Assembly (NCBI RefSeq): GCF_000421825.1
Contig: NZ_ATXT01000003.1
Location: forward strand, 1-55,257
Direction of reading: 5' to 3'
DNA from: Humibacter albus DSM 18994
Lineage (GTDB): Bacteria; Actinomycetota; Actinomycetes; Actinomycetales; Microbacteriaceae
Length of the DNA: 55,257 nt
The notes beneath the pieces were generated by a model that saw nothing but the letters and a program-made list of their open reading frames with translations, had not been told where the DNA came from and did not search any database. Positions within the stretch are counted from its first letter, which is position 1, and each line of letters opens with the position of its first letter. A program made the translations under genes and the position numbers. This document shows, one piece after another, positions 25,156 to 33,290 of this stretch.

Positions 25156-26706
25156 ATGATTCAGACGGGCGGAGCGAGGTGGTGGGCGCTTCTGGGCCTC
25201 ATGCTGGCGATCTTGGTCGTGAGCATGGATGGCACGATCCTCAGCGTGGCCTCGCCGACGCTGGCCGTGCAGCTGAAGGCGTCGGAGTCGCAGTTGCAGT
25301 GGTTTTCCTCGGGATATCTCCTCGTCTTGGCTGCCACCGTGCTACCGACCGGGCGGCTCGGCGACCGGATGGGCCGCAAGCGTGTGCTCTTCGCGTCGGT
25401 GACCCTGTTCGGCGCGTCGTCGGTGTGGTGTGCTCTCTCCACCAGCCCGACCGCTTTCTTGATTGCGCGACTGGCGATGGGTGCTGCGGGCGCAGCGATC
25501 ACTGTGACGGCGCTATCGGTCTTGGCGGTGCTGTTCGACGAGCGCGAGCGGCCGAAGGCCGTCGGCATCTATCAGGGCGTGAACTTCCTGGCACTGCCGC
25601 TGGGGCCGGTGCTAGGCGGCTGGATGCTGACGCACCTGTGGTGGGGGTGGGTGTTCCTCATGAACGCTCCGGTCGCGCTGCTGGCTGCCATCGGGGTTCT
25701 GGCGCTGGTCCCCGAGTCGAAGGCGCCGGGGCAGGCGGGCTTCGACCTGACCGGGGCCGCCGTCTCCACTGCAGGCCTGATTGGGATGACCTATGGCGTG
25801 ATTGAGGCCGGGCAGGATGGATGGACGAGCCCATTAGCGCTCACGTTGATGATCGCTGGTGCCGTGGTTTTCGCCGGCTTCCTGTTCTGGGAGCGACGAG
25901 TGATCGCCGCAGGTAAAGAACCGCTACTAGACCTGACGCTGTTCAGGTCGCCCGCGTTCACTTGGGGAGCGATCCTCGGTGGCGTCGTCGGCCTGGCGAT
26001 GATTGGCGTCCTGTTTGTCATGCCACAGTTCTTCCAAGGCGTACAGGGCGCCACCGCTATCGCGTCGGGTCTGCGACTCCTTCCGCTGCTAGCCGGCCTG
26101 GTCGCCGGCGCGATCGTCGCCGATCGGGTGGCCCGTCTCGCCGGCTGGCGTACCGCGATCACAGGAGGATTCGTCATCATCGCCGCCGGCGCACTGCTCG
26201 GTGCGAGTACACAACCCGACACCGGATTCTGGCCGATCGCGACCTGGATGTTCCTTCTCGGCCTCGGCGTAGGGCTTGCCCTGGCGACGTCCTCGTCCGC
26301 CGCGCTGTCCCAACTCGACACGGTGAACAGCGGCTCGGGATCAGCGATCGTGCAGCTCATTCAGAAACTGTCCGCACCGTTCGGCAGCGCCATACTCGGC
26401 AGCGCGGTCAGTGCGATCTATCTCGCTCACCTGAACGACGACGACCTGCCCGGCCTAACAGTTTCGGCTGCTGGGCAAAGCGTGTTCGCCGGGGTCGCGA
26501 TCGCCGAGAAGACAGGTTCCCACGTCCTGCTGGCGGCTGTGCGATCCGCATTCACCGCAGGGCTGGGAGCAGCGCTGCTCACCTCCGCAGGCTTTGCCAT
26601 CGCGGGCATCATTCTCGCCGTGTTATTCATGCCCGGGCGCAGGGAGACGCAGGGCATTATGGATGCACACGGCGACGCGGCGAGAAAGGAACCATCCGAT
26701 GCCTAG
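25156..26706 (+). CDS. DHA2-family drug:H+ antiporter (EmrB/QacA-like MFS)
   Basis: A 516-residue protein with about 14 hydrophobic segments, the build of DHA2 multidrug exporters. SMDGTILSVASPTL in helix 1 matches the family motif D1, GRLGDRMGRKRVL is the loop 2-3 signature and LGPVLGGWM is motif C, diagnostic for antiporters. It overlaps the TetR gene by 8 bp and has a palindromic operator in front, a classical efflux/repressor unit. Less GC-rich third positions and truncated transposases on both sides suggest acquisition by transfer. The exported compound is unknown. Confidence 0.87.
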   Translation: MIQTGGARWWALLGLMLAILVVSMDGTILSVASPTLAVQLKASESQLQWFSSGYLLVLAATVLPTGRLGDRMGRKRVLFASVTLFGASSVWCALSTSPTAFLIARLAMGAAGAAITVTALSVLAVLFDERERPKAVGIYQGVNFLALPLGPVLGGWMLTHLWWGWVFLMNAPVALLAAIGVLALVPESKAPGQAGFDLTGAAVSTAGLIGMTYGVIEAGQDGWTSPLALTLMIAGAVVFAGFLFWERRVIAAGKEPLLDLTLFRSPAFTWGAILGGVVGLAMIGVLFVMPQFFQGVQGATAIASGLRLLPLLAGLVAGAIVADRVARLAGWRTAITGGFVIIAAGALLGASTQPDTGFWPIATWMFLLGLGVGLALATSSSAALSQLDTVNSGSGSAIVQLIQKLSAPFGSAILGSAVSAIYLAHLNDDDLPGLTVSAAGQSVFAGVAIAEKTGSHVLLAAVRSAFTAGLGAALLTSAGFAIAGIILAVLFMPGRRETQGIMDAHGDAARKEPSDA

Positions 26707-27298
26707 GAATGACCGGCCGGGTCTCGGCCTCCGCGAGCGCAAACGCATCAAGACTCTCGTCACCATCCAGGCTGAGGCACTGCGCCTATTCCGACTCAAC
26801 GGTTACGAGACGACCACGATCGTCGAAATCGCCGCCGCCGCCGAGGTCTCCGAGAGCACCTTCTTCCGGTACTTCCCCACCAAAGAGGACGTAGTCCTGC
26901 TTGACGACCTCGATCCCATCTTCATTGAAGCTCTGCGAGACCAGCCTCGCGACCTCACGACGATCGAGGCCATCCGCCGGGCGATGAGCGCGCTGTTCGC
27001 CGAGCTAAGCGACACTGAACGCGCTCGCCAGCACGAACGCATTGCGCTCATCCTTACCGTTCCCGAACTCCGCGCTCGGATGTTCGATCGGCTCTTCCAG
27101 GGCACTGCTCTGATAGCAGGTTTGGTTGCCGAACGCGAGCAAACATCGCCGGACGCCCTTGCAGCTCGTGCTCTGGCGGGCGCGATCATAGGCGCCGGCG
27201 TCGCCGCAATCCTGAACCTCGAATCCGATCCTGATGCCGATTTGGCCGAGGCCATGGATCGCACACTCCTTCACCTGCAGCGAGGCTTCGGCGCGTAG
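26699..27298 (+). CDS. TetR-family regulator of the efflux pump
   Basis: A 199-residue regulator with a standard TetR helix-turn-helix (about residues 13-60: TIQAEALRLFRLNGYETTTI, then VEIAAAAEVSESTFFRYFPT) and a C-terminal helical domain of the type found in MftR-like actinobacterial repressors. AAAGGA lies 8 nt before the ATG and the start overlaps the DHA2 stop, so pump and repressor are co-transcribed. It probably binds TGATAGTTACTATCA at 25123-25137 and releases it on drug binding. An IS remnant begins directly at its stop codon. Confidence 0.88.
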   Translation: MPRNDRPGLGLRERKRIKTLVTIQAEALRLFRLNGYETTTIVEIAAAAEVSESTFFRYFPTKEDVVLLDDLDPIFIEALRDQPRDLTTIEAIRRAMSALFAELSDTERARQHERIALILTVPELRARMFDRLFQGTALIAGLVAEREQTSPDALAARALAGAIIGAGVAAILNLESDPDADLAEAMDRTLLHLQRGFGA

Positions 27299-27761
27299 GG
27301 CGTATCTGATAGATGTCCGGTCCAGGCGGTTGCGGTGTGGATGAGGACTGCCGCGCGGCAGACGATGGCGTGTTTGTCGTATCGGGTGGCGAGGCCTCGC
27401 CACTGTTTCACGTCGCAGAATCGGCGTTCGATGACGTTGCGGTTCTTGTAATCGTCACGGTCCAGGCGAACTGGCCGACCGCCTCGTGAACCACGGCGCT
27501 TCCGGTGTCCTTTCTGATCGTCGGGCTCGGGGATCACGGCGTTGATCCCCCGCGAGCGGCCGACGCCGTGATCAGGCGGCTCGTCCAGCAGACTCGTGTA
27601 ATCCGATCCAGCCCCCTGTGGCGCGCACAGTGTGCCATCCGGTGATGCCACGTCCACACCGTCTGCCACGCCCCGAACGACTCCGGCACATCACGCCACG
27701 AATCCCACACCGATACCGGTAAATGGCGCGAGGCCCTCGTGAGGGGCAATCTGGTGACCAA
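27299..27761 (-). pseudogene. IS5-family transposase remnant, frameshifted and internally deleted
   Basis: Two parts of one transposase lie in different frames. Near 27640-27761 is an N-terminal piece (LPVSVWDSWRDVPESF, then GAWQTVWTWHHRM); from 27670 downward follows a C-terminal piece (KNRNVIERRFCDVKQWRGLA then TRYDKHAIVCRAAVLIH). The middle with the catalytic Asp residues is missing. The presumed element end (gggcgtatctgatagatg) abuts the TetR stop codon. Together with the IS256 fragment it brackets the efflux operon. Confidence 0.78.
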
Positions 27762-27843
27762 AGTGGTGAGCCTGCCCGGAAACGGGCCGACTGGTCAATG
27801 TTGCGAATGGGCTTTTCTGCCGCGGATTCTCAACGATCTTGTT

Positions 27844-27916
27844 GCTGGGGTACCTGGACTCGAACCAAGAACAACTGAACCAGAATCAGCCGTGTTGCCA
27901 ATTACACCATACCCCA
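27844..27916 (-). tRNA. tRNA-Gln (anticodon CTG)
   Basis: The complement folds into a 73-nt cloverleaf: acceptor TGGGGTA/TACCCCA, anticodon arm GCTGA-TTCTGGT-TCAGT with anticodon CTG, and a T loop with TTCGAGT. The discriminator is G and CCA is not encoded. It lies 235 bp upstream of the gltX terminator, between the IS-bracketed segment and gltX. Confidence 0.93.
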
Positions 27917-27982
27917 CCGGCGTATCGCCGATGCCGGGGACGAACCCCGGTCGCAGCCGCTCTCGGAGCGGCACGAGTGTCA

Positions 27983-28012
27983 ACTTTACCGTACGGAGGG
28001 GGCGGCATCCAA
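27983..28012 (-). promoter_or_regulatory. Possible promoter of tRNA-Gln
   Basis: TTGGAT (28007-28012) and TAAAGT (27983-27988) are spaced by 18 nt on the minus strand. The predicted start is about 60 nt before the tRNA, with two small hairpins in the leader. The -35 resembles that of tRNA-Glu (TTGGAA). Confidence 0.4.
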
Positions 28013-28130
28013 AACGTGCCGCTGCCGCTCGATCGGGCCCATCCGTGTCACTGACTCAGGCCATTTCGACCCAGGAGCCGGATATATCGACGAACGGCGA
28101 AATAGCCTGAATAAGTGACGAGGTGGTGCT

Positions 28131-28154
28131 CTAGCGGCGCTACTGCTCCGCTAG
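28131..28154 (-). terminator. Hairpin at the gltX stop codon
   Basis: CTAGCGG (28131-28137) and CCGCTAG (28148-28154) are perfect 7-bp arms around 10 nt. The gltX stop codon (28151-28153) lies inside the stem, an unusually tight arrangement for a terminator. Confidence 0.55.
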
Positions 28155-29680
28155 GCAGCGACGTGCGCCGCCAGCCGCCGCAGCCGCGCCAGCGTCTCCG
28201 TCTTGCCGAGGATCTCCATCGACTCGAACAGCGGCGGCGACACCCGGCGGCCGCTCACGGCCACCCGCAGCGGGCCGAACGCCACCCGCGGCTTGAGCCC
28301 GAGCACCTCGATGAGCGAGGCACGCAGCGCGACCTCGATGCCCTCGTGCTGCCACAGGTGCTCGCCGAGCCGCTCCAGCACCTCGATCGACGACGCCAGC
28401 ACCTCGCCGGTGTTGTCGGGCAGCGACTTCAGCGCGTCGTCCTCGTAGCGCAGCGCCGCGGCATCCGTGAAGAGGAAGCCGAGCATGCCGGGCGTCTCCC
28501 CCAGCACCTGCACGCGCTCCTGCACGAGCGGCGCCGCGGCATCCAGAATCTCCTGCTGACGGTCGGTCAGAGGCTCGCTGAGGACGTCCGCCTGCACGAG
28601 ATACGGAACCGTGCGCCGCGCGAAGTCCGCGACATCCAAAAGACGGATGTGGTCCGCGTTGATCGCCTCGGCCTTCTTCTGGTCGAAGCGCGCCGGGTTC
28701 GGGTTCACATCGGCGACGTCGAACTTCTCGACCATCTCGTCGAGCGAGAACACATCGCGGTCGTGCGAGTATCCCCAGCCGAGCAGCGCCAGGTAGTTGT
28801 CGAGACCCTCCGGGATGAAGCCGCGGTCGCGGTGGTGGAACAGGTTCGACTGCGGGTCGCGCTTCGAAAGCTTCTTGTTGCCGTCGCCGAGCACGGACGG
28901 CAGATGTCCGAAGCGCGGGATGAAATCGGTCATGCCCACGTCGATGAGCGCCCGGTACAGCGCGATCTGGCGCGGCGTCGAGGGCAGCAGGTCCTCGCCG
29001 CGCAGCACGTGGGTCACGCGCATGAGTGCGTCGTCCACCGGGTTCACGAATGTGTAGAGCGGCTTGCCGTTCGGGCGCACCACCACGAAGTCGCTGAACG
29101 ATCCGGCTGGGAACGTGATTTCTCCGCGCACCAGGTCGTCGAAGCCGAGATCCGAGTCCGGCACCCGCAGCCGCAGCGCCGGCTGCCGCCCCTCGGCGCG
29201 GAACGCCTCGCGCTGCTCCTCGGTGTGATCGCGATCGCCGTTGTCGTAGCCGTGCTGCTTCCGCCGCCCGGCCGCGACGTTGCGCGCCTCGATCTCCTCC
29301 GGGGTCGAGTAGCTCTCGTACACGTGCCCGGCGTCGATCAGCCGATCAAGCACCGCGGCATAGACCTCGCTGCGCTGCGACTGCCGGTACGGGCCATCGG
29401 GGCCGCCCTTCTCGACCCCCTCATCCCAGTCCAGATTGAGCCAGGTCAGGGCATCGAGAATCTGCTCGTAGCTCTCCTCGGAGTCACGCGCCGCGTCGGT
29501 GTCCTCGATGCGGAAGATGAGCTTGCCGCCGGTGTGCCGCGCATACGCCCAGTTGAACAGCGCCGTGCGGATGAGCCCGACATGCGGGGTGCCGGTGGGC
29601 GACGGGCAGAAGCGCAACCGAACGTCGCTTCCCGTGGCGGAACTGAACGGATACAGGGACGGTGCAGAGGTCTCGGACAT
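28151..29680 (-). CDS. gltX: Glutamyl-tRNA synthetase
   Basis: A 509-residue class I synthetase. The HIGH-type motif is in [17 protein letters not shown] and the KMSKS-type motif in [24 protein letters not shown] and [13 protein letters not shown] are standard. In most actinobacteria this enzyme charges both tRNA-Glu and tRNA-Gln, the latter being amidated by GatCAB; here it neighbours tRNA-Gln itself. ATG at 29680 is preceded by GAGGA and by TAGAAT (29689-29694) 8 nt upstream, so the leader is at most a few bases. Confidence 0.95.
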   Translation of the reverse strand: MSETSAPSLYPFSSATGSDVRLRFCPSPTGTPHVGLIRTALFNWAYARHTGGKLIFRIEDTDAARDSEESYEQILDALTWLNLDWDEGVEKGGPDGPYRQSQRSEVYAAVLDRLIDAGHVYESYSTPEEIEARNVAAGRRKQHGYDNGDRDHTEEQREAFRAEGRQPALRLRVPDSDLGFDDLVRGEITFPAGSFSDFVVVRPNGKPLYTFVNPVDDALMRVTHVLRGEDLLPSTPRQIALYRALIDVGMTDFIPRFGHLPSVLGDGNKKLSKRDPQSNLFHHRDRGFIPEGLDNYLALLGWGYSHDRDVFSLDEMVEKFDVADVNPNPARFDQKKAEAINADHIRLLDVADFARRTVPYLVQADVLSEPLTDRQQEILDAAAPLVQERVQVLGETPGMLGFLFTDAAALRYEDDALKSLPDNTGEVLASSIEVLERLGEHLWQHEGIEVALRASLIEVLGLKPRVAFGPLRVAVSGRRVSPPLFESMEILGKTETLARLRRLAAHVAA

Positions 29681-29734
29681 CGTCCTCGATTCTACGGGGC
29701 CGGGATGGGCGCGTTTCCGTATCGCCCGCGCCGA

Positions 29735-30709
29735 TCAGCCCTCGGTCGGCGGCGGCTTCAGGCCCCAGGATGCCGCGTCGAGCCCGAGGATCGCCCGCGC
29801 GGTCGCGGCGATGGCCGGCACCCGATCCCCGCCCTGCGGCCCGACCAGGTGCAGGGTGCGACTGTCCCGGTTCGCCGTGGGTCGTATCACCACGTCGCCC
29901 GGCACGTTAGACGGCACCAGCGCCAGCGACGGGATGAGCGCCACGCCCAGCCCCGCGGACACCATGCCGAGCACCGCCGTGAAGTTGTCGGTTTCGTACG
30001 AGATCGAGGGCGTGAAACCGGATGCCTCGGCCAGCTGCAGCAGATGACCGCGGCACCGCAGACATCCGCCGATCCAGTTCTCGCTCTCGAGTGCCGCCAA
30101 CTCCACCGAGCGCTGCTTCGCCGCGGCGTGGCCGGCGGGCAGCGCGACCATCATCTCGTCTCGCCAGAGCGGCACCACGACGAGACCCTTCGCGCTCTCG
30201 CCGTGCGGATCGACGCGATCGCCCGGGTAGCTGAAGGTGATCGCGAGATCCGCCTGCTGCGAGCGCACGGCATCCACCGCTTCGGGAGGCTCCGCCTCGA
30301 GGTAGCTCACGCCGATGCCCGGATGCTCCGCCGCCAGCGCGCGCAGCGCCTGCGGCACCAGTGTGGACGACGCGGTCGGGAATGCCGCCAACCGCACTCG
30401 GCCGGCACGAAGGCCCGCGAGCTCGGCGAGTTCGCCGGCGGCGGCATCCAACGCCGTCGTGATCGTGCCGGCGTGCCGGGCGAGCACGCGACCCGCCTCC
30501 GTCAGCCGCACTCCCCTGCCCGAACGCGTGGTCAGCGGCATGCCGATGCGCACCTCCGCCCGGCGCAGGTGCTGGCTCAGCGCCGGCTGGCTGTAGCCGA
30601 GTGCCGCGGCCGCCGCGGTGAGGGAGCCGTGCTCCACGAGCGCACGGACGATGCGGAGCGTGTGCGCGTCGAGCTCCAGCGAGCCGGACGGATCGAGCTG
30701 CAAGGTCAT
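29735..30709 (-). CDS. LysR-family transcriptional regulator
   Basis: A 324-residue regulator. The N-terminal winged helix (about residues 14-72) contains RALVEHGSLTAAAAALGY then SQPALSQHLRRAEVRIGMPL; the periplasmic-binding-like effector domain follows from about residue 95 (GRVRLAAFPTASSTLVPQAL). A CXXC-like CLRC near residue 215 might sense redox state or metal, but this is a guess. The ATG at 30709 lies 6 nt behind TATGAT, so it is probably leaderless; the frame stays open far upstream without support. It diverges from the class V aminotransferase gene, its likely target. Confidence 0.9.
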   Translation of the reverse strand: MTLQLDPSGSLELDAHTLRIVRALVEHGSLTAAAAALGYSQPALSQHLRRAEVRIGMPLTTRSGRGVRLTEAGRVLARHAGTITTALDAAAGELAELAGLRAGRVRLAAFPTASSTLVPQALRALAAEHPGIGVSYLEAEPPEAVDAVRSQQADLAITFSYPGDRVDPHGESAKGLVVVPLWRDEMMVALPAGHAAAKQRSVELAALESENWIGGCLRCRGHLLQLAEASGFTPSISYETDNFTAVLGMVSAGLGVALIPSLALVPSNVPGDVVIRPTANRDSRTLHLVGPQGGDRVPAIAATARAILGLDAASWGLKPPPTEG

Positions 30710-30715
30710 CCACAA

Positions 30716-30733
30716 ATCATAAGCGCGCGTTAT
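30716..30733. promoter_or_regulatory. LysR -10 box overlapped by a T-N11-A palindrome
   Basis: TATGAT on the minus strand (30716-30721) is overlapped by ATAAGCGCGCGTTAT (30719-30733), which has the T-N11-A symmetry of LysR binding sites. Such an overlap would give autorepression and divergent activation. Confidence 0.55.
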
Positions 30734-30790
30734 GGAATCGATCGAACACCTGCGATTGTGCAATATTCGAGTGGCACCGAGACTCGAGGC

Positions 30791-31954
30791 ATGAGCTCCT
30801 CCTCCGCCCCGGCCGCACCGGCCGCGCCGCGTTCGGCTGCCGACGACACAGCCGGTGCCTACGACAGGCCCACAACCCACGACTCGGCGACCGACGACGG
30901 CTTCGACCGGCTGCGCCTTCAGTTCGAGGGGCTGGGCGCCGGATACCTCGCCGCCTGCACCGGTGGCCTCCCGCCCGCGGCCGCGCGGGCTGCGGCGCTC
31001 GACGACCTCGACCTGTGGAGCGCGGGATTCGCCGGCCCGGCACACTACGACGCGGCGGTCACCCGCGCCCGCCACGCGTTCGCCCGCCTCGCCGACGTCG
31101 ACACCGCCAACGTCGCGATCGGCTCGCAGACGTCGGTGTTCGCCGGCATGATCGCCGCGTCCATTCCCGACGGCGCCGAGGTGCTCTGCGTCGACGGCGA
31201 TTTCAGCTCGATGGTCTTTCCGTTCCTGCAGCAGGAGCACCGCGGTGTGCGCGTGCGTCACGCGCCGCTGACCGGACTCGAGGATGCCATCACCACCCGA
31301 ACGCACCTGGTCGCCTACTCGCTCGTACAGTCCGCGACCGGCGAGGTGGCCGACGCGCAGAGCATCCGGACCGCCGCCGACGCGGTCGGAGCCCGCGTGC
31401 TCTGCGACGTGACCCAGGCCGCCGGCTGGCTGCCGCTGGAACCGTGCACCGCCGACGCCCTCGTCTGCCACACCTACAAGTGGCTCTGCGCCCCGCGCGG
31501 CGTCTGCTTCCTCAGCGTCGCTCCGCGCTTCATCGAGGAGCTGCGCCCGATCCACGCGGCCTGGTATGCGGGCGAGAACCCGTGGGATGCCTGCTACGGC
31601 CCGTCGGCGCCGCTCGCCTCCTCCGCGCGCCGCTTCGACGTCTCGCCGGCCTGGCAGGCCTTCGCGGCAGGAGCGCCGGCGATCGAACTGTTCGCGAGCA
31701 CGAACATCCGTCGGGTTCACGATTACGACGTGGCACTGGCCGATGCTTTCGCGAACGGACTCGGGCTGCAGCGAAGCGCGCGCGAGCTCGGCAGCGCCAT
31801 CGTCACGTGGAGCGATCCCGGCTCAGCCGCGCTGGAACGGCTCACCTCGGCGGGACTCGTCGCGTCGGGGCGTGCAGGACGGGCGCGCGTCGCCTTCCAC
31901 GTCTGGAACGACGAAGGCGATGTCGAGCGAGCGCTGGCCGCTCTGGCCGGCTGA
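30791..31954 (+). CDS. Class V aminotransferase-fold PLP enzyme
   Basis: A 387-residue PLP enzyme of the NifS/SufS/kynureninase-like fold. The Schiff-base lysine is in VCHTYKWLCAPRG; CDVTQAAGWLPL holds the Asp that contacts the pyridine nitrogen and the following Gln, and IGSQTSVFAGMIAA the phosphate-binding region. No active-site Cys loop typical of cysteine desulfurases is obvious, so a lyase or aminotransferase role is as likely. The first 38 residues are a low-complexity Ala/Pro/Thr/Asp extension. ATG at 30791 lies behind a CAATAT box near 30765. The divergent LysR gene probably regulates it. Confidence 0.78.
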   Translation: MSSSSAPAAPAAPRSAADDTAGAYDRPTTHDSATDDGFDRLRLQFEGLGAGYLAACTGGLPPAAARAAALDDLDLWSAGFAGPAHYDAAVTRARHAFARLADVDTANVAIGSQTSVFAGMIAASIPDGAEVLCVDGDFSSMVFPFLQQEHRGVRVRHAPLTGLEDAITTRTHLVAYSLVQSATGEVADAQSIRTAADAVGARVLCDVTQAAGWLPLEPCTADALVCHTYKWLCAPRGVCFLSVAPRFIEELRPIHAAWYAGENPWDACYGPSAPLASSARRFDVSPAWQAFAAGAPAIELFASTNIRRVHDYDVALADAFANGLGLQRSARELGSAIVTWSDPGSAALERLTSAGLVASGRAGRARVAFHVWNDEGDVERALAALAG

Positions 31955-31974
31955 GGAGAGCGAGCTGGCCAGCC

Positions 31975-32463
31975 TTAGCGCTGGATCTCGACGAGCAGCA
32001 CCCAGGCGTTCAGCATCGAGGTGACGAAGACCAGCGCGATCGAGGCGGCGATGAGGAACATCCCCGTCTCGGATCCGGCGATCACGAGCACGCCGCCCGC
32101 GAGTGCGAGCAGCACGGGGACGAGACCGACCACCACGCGGAACACTCGGGTGCCGACGCTGGCGTGGTAGCTGCGATCGCTGAGCACACGCTGCGACATG
32201 AGCACCGGAGGGACCAGCGCGATCGCGCTGGCCACCACGACCTCGACGCCGAACGCCGTGTCGCTCTGGTCGGGAATGAGTCCGAGCACGGAGAGCACGA
32301 GGATGAGCACCATCGAGCTGATGGTCGCCGCCGCCCGCGAGGGCAGCGTGCGCGAGGCGATGATCTCTTTGATCGTGACGCTCATGGCCACGATGATCAG
32401 ACCGGCCAGCGCGGCGGCAGCACCCGCGACGGCGACGAAGAGTTCGCTCCAGCCCTCGGTCAT
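31975..32463 (-). CDS. Small integral membrane protein of unknown function, 162 aa
   Basis: I do not recognise a named family. The protein has five hydrophobic segments (about residues 8-30, 46-63, 71-88, 107-128 and 132-155) joined by short charged loops (IKEIIASRTLPSR, SQRVLSDRSYHAS). There is no signal peptide cleavage site and no catalytic motif. TAGACT (32470-32475) lies 6 nt before the ATG, so the message is probably leaderless. It lies between the aminotransferase gene (convergent) and the FAH gene (same strand), and may be transcribed alone. Confidence 0.7.
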   Translation of the reverse strand: MTEGWSELFVAVAGAAAALAGLIIVAMSVTIKEIIASRTLPSRAAATISSMVLILVLSVLGLIPDQSDTAFGVEVVVASAIALVPPVLMSQRVLSDRSYHASVGTRVFRVVVGLVPVLLALAGGVLVIAGSETGMFLIAASIALVFVTSMLNAWVLLVEIQR

Positions 32464-32501
32464 GCCCGCAGTCTAGGGGTGCGGCTGCGTCGGGCGGATG
32501 C

Positions 32502-33275
32502 TCAACCCTTCGCGCGCACCGGATTCGACAGGGAGCCGATGCCGGAGATCGACACATCGACGCGGTCACCGGCCACCAGCGGCCCGACGCCGGCCGGCGT
32601 TCCGGTCAGAATCACGTCGCCGGGCAGCAGTGTCCACACGCTTGCCGCGTACTCCACTAGCTCCGGGATGCCGTGCACCAGGTCCGAGACATTTCCCGAC
32701 TGCCGCACCTCGCCGTTCACCGTGGTCTCGATGGTCGCGGATGCCGCATCGAACTCGGTCTCGATCACCGGCCCGAGCGGGCAGAACGTGTCGAACCCCT
32801 TCGCTCGGGCCCACTGGCCGTCCGCCCGCTGCAGGTCGCGGGCCGTGACGTCGTTGGCGGCCGTGTACCCGAACACGTAGTCGAGCGCGTTCGCGGCGGA
32901 GACGTCCTTGGCGATGCGGCCGATCACGACAGCGAGCTCGCCCTCGTGCTCGACCCGCTCCGACTGCGGCGGAAGGACGATGGCGTCGTTCGGTCCGATG
33001 ACCGCCGTGTTCGGCTTCAGGAACATCAGGGGCGCCTCGGGAGCCTCACCGCCCATCTCGGCGGCGTGGTCCCGGTAGTTCTTGCCGATGGCGACCACCT
33101 TGGAACGCGGGAGCACCGGGGCCAGCAACGTGGCATCCGTCACCTTCACCCGTTCGCCGGTGGTGTCGAAGCCGGCGTACATCGGGTCGCCGGCGAGCAC
33201 GACCCACTCGCGCTCGTCCTCGTCGAGGATGCCGTATGCGAGCGTGCCGTCGTGGCTGAAACGTGCGATCTTCAC
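32502..33275 (-). CDS. Fumarylacetoacetate hydrolase (FAH) family protein
   Basis: A 257-residue single-domain FAH protein. Metal ligands are visible in VEHEGELAVVIG and YTAANDVTARDLQ; GKNYRDHAAEMGG and GDVILTGTPAGVGPL are family signatures. Members are acylpyruvate hydrolases, oxaloacetate decarboxylases or muconate isomerases. Its place behind ilvE and before gltX is one I recall from other actinobacteria, so it is probably a housekeeping enzyme (for example repair or clearance of a 2-oxo acid), rather than part of the hpa pathway 17 kb away. It begins 15 bp downstream of the ilvE stop and is likely co-transcribed with ilvE. Confidence 0.85.
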   Translation of the reverse strand: MKIARFSHDGTLAYGILDEDEREWVVLAGDPMYAGFDTTGERVKVTDATLLAPVLPRSKVVAIGKNYRDHAAEMGGEAPEAPLMFLKPNTAVIGPNDAIVLPPQSERVEHEGELAVVIGRIAKDVSAANALDYVFGYTAANDVTARDLQRADGQWARAKGFDTFCPLGPVIETEFDAASATIETTVNGEVRQSGNVSDLVHGIPELVEYAASVWTLLPGDVILTGTPAGVGPLVAGDRVDVSISGIGSLSNPVRAKG

Positions 33276-33290
33276 TGTTCGTCGTGCCTC

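Noticed and set aside
27844-27916. tRNA-Gln as attachment site of the IS-bracketed segment
   Set aside because: No second copy of the tRNA 3' half near 24470 or elsewhere on the far side of the segment.
30710-31720. Long N-terminal extension of the LysR gene
   Set aside because: The extension is antisense to the class V enzyme; a normal LysR N-terminus starts at 30709 behind a -10 box.
32502-33275. FAH protein as the missing HpaG of the hpa pathway
   Set aside because: It lies 17 kb away in a core leuB-ilvE-gltX block and is probably a conserved housekeeping gene; the fusion at 9160 is the better candidate.
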